DNA of 11,076 bases from an uncultured Clostridia bacterium (GTDB taxonomy: Bacteria > Bacillota > Clostridia > Christensenellales > UBA1242): assembly GCA_937900575.1 (NCBI GenBank), contig CALCEI010000073.1, forward strand, positions 1 through 11,076, given 5' to 3'. The position numbers and the translations under genes were made by a program. This document shows, piece by piece, positions 6,403 to 11,076 of this stretch (positions within the stretch are counted from its first letter, which is position 1; each line of letters starts with the position of its first letter). The notes under the pieces were generated by a model. That model was not told where the DNA came from and did no database searches. It was given only the letters and a program-made list of their open reading frames with translations.

Positions 6403-6855
6403 ATGAAAGTTGCAGAATTAGTTTACAACAACATATCACCACTATTTAATAAGGATATAAAACTTGTTGATGTGGAATATGTTAAAAAAGTTGACGGCAT
6501 GCATTTGGTTGTCTACATTGGCAAACCAGGTGGCATAACAATTGAAGATTGTGTAAACACAAATGCTTTAATTGACAACGTGCTGGACGATTTAAACCCA
6601 ACAAATGATGAACATTACGTGCTTGATGTTTCAAGTTATGGGTTGGATAAACCACTCAAATTTGATTGGCAGTTTAAAGAGTACCAAAACAAACTTGTTG
6701 ATGTAAAACTTTACCACACTGTTGACGACAAAAAAGAATTTGTTGCAACATTGCTTGGCAGAACAGATTGCACAACACAATTTGGCATGGATAATTTAAA
6801 TTTTGAAGTAAACAATTCAGACATTGCATACGTCTTACCACACATAGAGTTTTAA
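6403..6855 (+). CDS. rimP: Ribosome maturation factor RimP
   Basis: RimP assists early 30S subunit assembly in the cytoplasm. At 150 residues it is of typical length. Its N-terminal alpha/beta domain is recognised by VDVEYVKKVDGMHLVVYI followed by GGITIEDCVNTNALID, and the linker motif DVSSYGLDKPLKF corresponds to the usual SSPGLDRPL, with Tyr in place of Pro. The C-terminal part (VDVKLYH, FVATLLG) is the small SH3-like barrel. The start ATG 6403 has TAGGAG (6393-6398) at good spacing. It is the first gene of the unit, behind its own promoter and a leader hairpin, and nusA follows after 11 nt: the conserved rimP-nusA pairing. Confidence 0.95.
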   Translation: MKVAELVYNNISPLFNKDIKLVDVEYVKKVDGMHLVVYIGKPGGITIEDCVNTNALIDNVLDDLNPTNDEHYVLDVSSYGLDKPLKFDWQFKEYQNKLVDVKLYHTVDDKKEFVATLLGRTDCTTQFGMDNLNFEVNNSDIAYVLPHIEF

Positions 6856-6866
6856 GGAGAAAAGAA

Positions 6867-7997
6867 ATGGTTAATAAAGATTTTTTTGTAGCATTAAAAG
6901 ATTTGGAAGAATTAAGAGGAATTAAGGAAGATGTTTTTATATCTGCACTTGAACAAGCACTTACTGCAGCATATAAAAAGAACAGTGGCATGGCAAAAAA
7001 TGCCCAAGTTAAACTTGTACCAGAAAAGAATACAATAAAGGTATATTCTTATAGGACAGTTGTTGAAGCAGTTGAAGACGAAGAAAAGGAAATTTCTTTG
7101 GAAGAAGCAAAACTCATCAAAAAATCATACAAAGTTGGTGATGTTGTTATTGAAGAAGAAAATCCAAAGGATTTCAACCGTATTGCTGTGCAAACTGCAA
7201 AACAAGTTATAACACAAAAAATTAAGGAAATTGAAAAACAATCCATATATAAGGATATTGCAGAAAAAGAAGGCAAAATTATTGTTGCCAACGTAAAACG
7301 TATTGACCTTGATAATGTTTACCTTGAAATTGGTGGAACAACACTTGAAGGTTTGCTTACAAAACGTGATAGTTTGCCAACAGATTCCTTCCGCCCAGGT
7401 GATAGAGTAAAAGTTTATGTTCGCCACATTAAAGATGACTTTAGAGGTACAGTTGTTCAAGTTACACGTACACACCCAAATTTTGTAAAGATGTTGCTTG
7501 AAATGGAAGTGCCAGAACTCAACAATGGCGAAGTTAATGTTGTTGCAGTTGCACGTGAAGCAGGTTTAAGGACAAAAATTGCCGTTTCAACAACAGTTCC
7601 AAATTTGGACGCAGTTGGTGCATGTATTGGCAACCGTGGTGCAAGAATTAACAACGTAATCACAGAACTCAATGGCGAAAAAATTGACGTAATCAATTAT
7701 AGTGAAAACCCTGCAGACTTCATTGTTGCAGCATTAAGCCCAGCAGAAGTTAGCGAAATCACAGTTGATACAGCAGCAGGCATTGCAAACGTTATGGTTC
7801 CAGAAAATAAACTTTCTTTGGCAATTGGCCGTGGTGGACACAACGTTCGTTTGGCTGCAAAACTTACAGGCTATAAAATTGACGTAAAACCAGCTGCAGC
7901 AAAAGTTGTTGAAGAAAAACCAACCAATGATGTTGTTTCAACAAGCAATGCAAACATTGTGTTAGACGACGACTTCTTTGATGATATTGATGAATAG
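6867..7997 (+). CDS. nusA: Transcription termination/antitermination factor NusA
   Basis: NusA binds RNA polymerase and nascent RNA and affects pausing, termination and antitermination. The 376 residues give an N-terminal polymerase-binding domain (1 to about 125), an S1 domain (about 135-200, EGKIIVANVKRID to HIKDDF), then KH1 with G255-N-R-G258 and KH2 with G321-R-G-G324. The protein ends in a short acidic tail (DDDFFDDIDE) and lacks the C-terminal acidic repeats of Proteobacteria, as is usual in Firmicutes. SD AAGGAG (6854-6859) overlaps the rimP stop and stands 7 nt before ATG 6867. The ylxR start follows 7 nt after the stop. Confidence 0.97.
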   Translation: MVNKDFFVALKDLEELRGIKEDVFISALEQALTAAYKKNSGMAKNAQVKLVPEKNTIKVYSYRTVVEAVEDEEKEISLEEAKLIKKSYKVGDVVIEEENPKDFNRIAVQTAKQVITQKIKEIEKQSIYKDIAEKEGKIIVANVKRIDLDNVYLEIGGTTLEGLLTKRDSLPTDSFRPGDRVKVYVRHIKDDFRGTVVQVTRTHPNFVKMLLEMEVPELNNGEVNVVAVAREAGLRTKIAVSTTVPNLDAVGACIGNRGARINNVITELNGEKIDVINYSENPADFIVAALSPAEVSEITVDTAAGIANVMVPENKLSLAIGRGGHNVRLAAKLTGYKIDVKPAAAKVVEEKPTNDVVSTSNANIVLDDDFFDDIDE

Positions 7998-8004
7998 GTG
8001 AAAT

Positions 8005-8256
8005 ATGCACATCAAATTTGAACGTAAATGCGTTGCATGTAAAAAGTGCAAACAACAAAACTGCTTGTTGCGTATTGCAAAAATTGATGGAAATTATTAT
8101 TTAGACACCAAGCACAAGCTTGGTGGACGTGGTGCTTACATCTGCAAAGAAGATGCTTGTGTAAAGGTGTGTGTAGAAAAGAAATTGTTAAACCATATTT
8201 TTAAAACAAACATTGATGATAGCATCTATCAAATGATATTAAATTATAATAAGTAA
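8005..8256 (+). CDS. ylxR: YlxR/RnpM family protein, cysteine-rich variant
   Basis: A small RNA-binding-type protein found between nusA and infB; B. subtilis YlxR (RnpM) is reported to modulate RNase P. The 83 residues show the family core: RKCVACKK near the start, LLRI, and GGRGAYIC (residues 40-47). There are seven cysteines: C9, C12, C15, C20, C47, C52 and C56. The usual YlxR set corresponds to C9, C12, C47 and C52, so C15, C20 and C56 look extra. The start at ATG 8005 has an AGGTGA only 3 nt upstream, overlapping the nusA stop, a short spacing that suggests coupled translation. The usual partner ylxQ does not follow; infB does, after 25 nt. Confidence 0.92.
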   Translation: MHIKFERKCVACKKCKQQNCLLRIAKIDGNYYLDTKHKLGGRGAYICKEDACVKVCVEKKLLNHIFKTNIDDSIYQMILNYNK

Positions 8257-8281
8257 ATCGTTACAATAAAGGAGAATTATA

Positions 8282-10705
8282 TTGGCTGACGAAAACAAAA
8301 CCCAAGAATTTAACAGGGCAATAAAAGAGTTGCAAGGTATGGTTAGAGATAAACTCTTCATTAACCTTGCAGAAAAGTTTTATAACTTAAAAGTGGAAAT
8401 GACCAACTTAACAAGAGCAGTTAAGGAAAAGGAATCTGCTTTAATTTATGAAGAAAACAAAAAATTAATAGCAGAAACACCAAAGGTTGAAGAACCTAGT
8501 GTTGTTTCACAACCAAAAGTTGAAGTTGCAGAGCCAGAGCATGTTGAAAAGACAATTGAACATAAGGAATTTGCACCAAGGGATAATCGTTTCCAACAAC
8601 GTCCTTATCAAAATCAAAATTCAGGTCGTCCATTCAACAATCAAAATGGTGGATTCAGACAAAATGCAAATGGTAGCCCTAACTTTAAACAAGGTGCAAA
8701 ACCATTCAACAAAGATAAACGTCCATCAATTAACTATGCACAACCGGTTATTACTGCAACTCCTGCAAGGAATTTCAATAATAAGAAGAAGGACAACACA
8801 CATTTTGAAGAAAAACGTCAATACACAAAACGTGATTTGTTAAAACGTGGTATGTTGGAAGAAGAAAACAACGAAGACAGAATGCTTAACAGGAAAATCC
8901 GTCCAAAGAAGAAGGAAATTCCAATGCCAGAAGTAGTTGAACGTCCACAAGGCCCAGCAGTTATCACAACCGAAAATATTACAGTTAAGTTGCTTTCCGA
9001 AGTTACTGGCCGTCCTGTAAGTGAAATCATCAAAAAGTTTATGTTGCTTGGCATGATGGTTACAATCAATTCTGCAGTAGATTATCAAACAGCAGAACTT
9101 GTGCTTTCAGATATGGGCATTGAACTTGTTCAAAAACTTGATAAGACAAGTGAAGAAAAACTTAAAGACGTACAAGAAAACATTCGTTCTTATGATGATG
9201 CAGAAGCCGTTGAACGTCCACCAATTGTAACAGTTATGGGTCACGTTGACCATGGTAAAACAAGTTTGTTGGACTATATTAGAAAAACAAAAGTTTCTCT
9301 TGGCGAAGCAGGTGGCATCACACAAGCAATTGGTGCTTATCGTGTTAAAGTTAAAGATAAATATATTACATTTATTGATACACCAGGCCACGAAGCCTTT
9401 ACGGCAATGCGTGCACGTGGTGCATCTGTAACAGACGTTGCAATTTTGATTGTTGCAGCAGACGATGGAATAATGCCACAAACAGTTGAAGCAATCAATC
9501 ACATTAAATCTGCAAATATACCAATGATTGTTGCAATCAATAAAATTGATAAACCACAAGCAGAGCCTGATAAAGTGCTTACCCAACTTGCAGAACACAA
9601 TGTTTTGCCAGAAGCATGGGGTGGCGATGCTATTATATGCAAAATATCTGCAAAAAGTGGTGAAGGTATTGATAAGTTGCTTGAAACAATCTTGCTTGTT
9701 GCCGATGTTCAAGGTTTAAAAGCTAATCCAAAAGTTCCAGCAATTGGAACAATTATGGAAGCAAAACTTGATAAGGGCAGAGGTCCAATTGCATCTCTTA
9801 TTGTTAAAGATGGTTCTTTGCATGTTGGAGATACAGTTGTTTCTGGCACAAGTTTATGTAAGGTTAAAGCAATGATTGACGAAAATAACAATGTAGTCAA
9901 AGTTGCAACACCTTCAATGCCTGTAACAGTTTTGGGCTTTAACGAAGTTCCAAGCGCAGGCGAAACATTCACAGTTGTTGATGAAAAACTTTCAAAAGAA
10001 ATTATTGCTGATAGAAAAGCAAAACAAAAAGAAGAATTAATCAAAAACAGTGGTGGCAACACTCTTGAAGATTTGTTACAAAAGACAAGTGAAAAGGATA
10101 TGAAAGTCCTTAATATTGTGCTTAAAACAGACGTAAATGGCTCGTTGGAAGCAATCAAAACTTCTGTAATGAAACTTGTAAATGATGAAGTAAAAATCAA
10201 CATCTTACACAGTGGTGTTGGTTCCATAAGCGAAAGCGATTTAATTTTGGCAAACGCATCAAATGCAATGGTAATTGCCTTTAATGTAAGCCAAGATAGC
10301 AAAGTTAAAACTCTTGCAGAAAGAATGAACATCAAAATTTATTCTTACAAAATTATTTATGAATTGTTAGACGAAATTGAACGTGTAATAAAAGGCCTTA
10401 AAGAACCAAAATACGAAGAAGAGTATCTTGGTATGGCAGAAGTTATGGCAGTATTCAAACTTTCATCTGCCGGTGTTGTTGCAGGTTCAATGGTTAAAGA
10501 TGGCAAAATTGTTCGCGGAGAACATGCAAAAATTTATCGTGGTGATGAACTTATTGCCACAACCGAAATTAAGAGTTTAAAAATTGTTAAAGACGATGTA
10601 AAAGAAGCCTTAAAAGATAGGGAATGTGGTATTAAAACAACTTATGACGAAGTTCAAGTTGGCGATAGAATTGAATGCTACACTTTAAAAAGGATTGATG
10701 AATAA
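8282..10705 (+). CDS. infB: Translation initiation factor IF-2
   Basis: A GTPase that brings initiator tRNA to the 30S subunit and promotes subunit joining. The 807 residues have a variable N-terminal part (1 to about 225), an IF2_N-type helical segment (about 233-285), and then the G domain: G1 G320-HVDHG-K326-T, G3 D366-T-P-G-H370, G4 N420-K-I-D423 and the SAKSGEG G5. Domains II to IV follow, ending YDEVQVGDRIECYTLKRI. The start is TTG 8282, set by AAGGAG (8269-8274) 7 nt upstream; no ATG fits as well. Residues about 100-160 are Q/N/G/R-rich with several NNQNGG- and FNN-like runs, likely disordered and possibly RNA-binding. The stop overlaps the rbfA start by one base (TAATG). Confidence 0.97.
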   Translation: MADENKTQEFNRAIKELQGMVRDKLFINLAEKFYNLKVEMTNLTRAVKEKESALIYEENKKLIAETPKVEEPSVVSQPKVEVAEPEHVEKTIEHKEFAPRDNRFQQRPYQNQNSGRPFNNQNGGFRQNANGSPNFKQGAKPFNKDKRPSINYAQPVITATPARNFNNKKKDNTHFEEKRQYTKRDLLKRGMLEEENNEDRMLNRKIRPKKKEIPMPEVVERPQGPAVITTENITVKLLSEVTGRPVSEIIKKFMLLGMMVTINSAVDYQTAELVLSDMGIELVQKLDKTSEEKLKDVQENIRSYDDAEAVERPPIVTVMGHVDHGKTSLLDYIRKTKVSLGEAGGITQAIGAYRVKVKDKYITFIDTPGHEAFTAMRARGASVTDVAILIVAADDGIMPQTVEAINHIKSANIPMIVAINKIDKPQAEPDKVLTQLAEHNVLPEAWGGDAIICKISAKSGEGIDKLLETILLVADVQGLKANPKVPAIGTIMEAKLDKGRGPIASLIVKDGSLHVGDTVVSGTSLCKVKAMIDENNNVVKVATPSMPVTVLGFNEVPSAGETFTVVDEKLSKEIIADRKAKQKEELIKNSGGNTLEDLLQKTSEKDMKVLNIVLKTDVNGSLEAIKTSVMKLVNDEVKINILHSGVGSISESDLILANASNAMVIAFNVSQDSKVKTLAERMNIKIYSYKIIYELLDEIERVIKGLKEPKYEEEYLGMAEVMAVFKLSSAGVVAGSMVKDGKIVRGEHAKIYRGDELIATTEIKSLKIVKDDVKEALKDRECGIKTTYDEVQVGDRIECYTLKRIDE

Positions 10706-11076
10706 TGAACAAGAATAATATTAGGTTAGAACGTATCAATAGCGAATTGCAAAAAGTTATTCAAAACATCATTGATACAGAACTTCGTGACCCACAAATA
10801 AATGCTATAATTGGTGTAACTGCAGTTGAAGTTACACCAGATTTAGCAAATGCCAAGGTTTTCATTTCTTGTATGGGAACAACACAAAAAGAAGAAGTTT
10901 TGGCAAGAATTAAGGGTGCAGGAAGTTTTATTCGTGGGCAAGTTTCCAAACGTGTAAAATTACGTATAACACCAAGATTTGATTTCCGTTTGGATAATTC
11001 AGCCGAGTATTCTTCCAAAATTGATGAAATTTTAAGTAAAATTACTTATTCAACGAAGGTGCTAACCATGGAAACC
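10705..11076 (+). CDS. rbfA: Ribosome-binding factor A (3' partial)
   Basis: RbfA is a KH-like protein needed for 16S 5'-end processing and cold-adapted 30S maturation. The start ATG overlaps the infB stop (TAATG), a coupled arrangement without a separate SD. It reads RLERINSELQKVIQNII, then ELRDP, VTAVEVTPDLANAKVFIS, AGSFIRGQVSKRVKLRITP and FRLDNSAEYSSKIDEIL: the full RbfA fold within about 112 residues. The frame stays open to the window edge (124 codons), so the stop is not seen. The last dozen residues (TYSTKVLTMET) do not resemble a normal RbfA tail; see findings. Confidence 0.94.
   Translation, partial: MNKNNIRLERINSELQKVIQNIIDTELRDPQINAIIGVTAVEVTPDLANAKVFISCMGTTQKEEVLARIKGAGSFIRGQVSKRVKLRITPRFDFRLDNSAEYSSKIDEILSKITYSTKVLTMET

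Noticed and set aside
9709..10335. Reverse-strand open frame of 208 codons opposite infB (and another at 9107-9712)
   Set aside because: Both lie fully inside the IF-2 domains with clear + strand motifs. No SD or promoter was seen, and the predicted products are low-complexity.

Overview
The window is an AT-rich stretch of a low-GC Gram-positive (Firmicutes/Clostridia-type) chromosome. Evidence for this is the gene order, Shine-Dalgarno (SD) sites of the AAGGAG type, A-ending codons and a PolC-type replication protein at the locus where Firmicutes keep polC. All genes are on the + strand. Nothing in the sequence fixes the genus; an uncultured gut Clostridia lineage is a guess.

Layout: positions 2-1180 are one open frame joining the front of a lipoprotein to the back two thirds of elongation factor Ts. 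The codon choice changes at the seam, so this is most likely an assembly chimera. A terminator follows, then a promoter region with a perfect 20-bp palindrome, then frr, uppS, cdsA and rseP (ribosome recycling, undecaprenyl-PP synthesis, CDP-diacylglycerol synthesis, intramembrane protease). A terminator after rseP shares bases with a near-ideal promoter that drives, apparently without a leader, a 508-residue protein made of the PolC N-terminal region, an OB fold and a DEDDh exonuclease, but no PHP or polymerase domain. Next, a second strong promoter and a leader hairpin precede rimP, nusA, ylxR, infB and rbfA (30S maturation, transcription elongation, translation initiation). rbfA runs off the right edge.

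Compared with the common Firmicutes order (rpsB-tsf-pyrH-frr-uppS-cdsA-dxr-rseP-ispG-proS-polC-rimP-nusA-ylxR-ylxQ-infB-rbfA), pyrH, dxr, ispG, proS, ylxQ and most of polC are absent here. The genes that remain are in the ancestral order and their conserved motifs are intact, so this looks like a pared-down version of the cluster rather than a decayed one.

The most interesting object is the stand-alone PolC-derived exonuclease. It has a complete catalytic set (D353, E355, D438, H491, D496), a sliding-clamp-like pentapeptide QSDMF just before the exonuclease, and a leaderless consensus promoter. It could be a separate proofreading subunit (an epsilon-like role), which is an inference. The second point of interest is the rimP leader, where an 11-bp hairpin carries an anti-SD arm. 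No RNA genes, insertion sequences or CRISPR arrays were seen.
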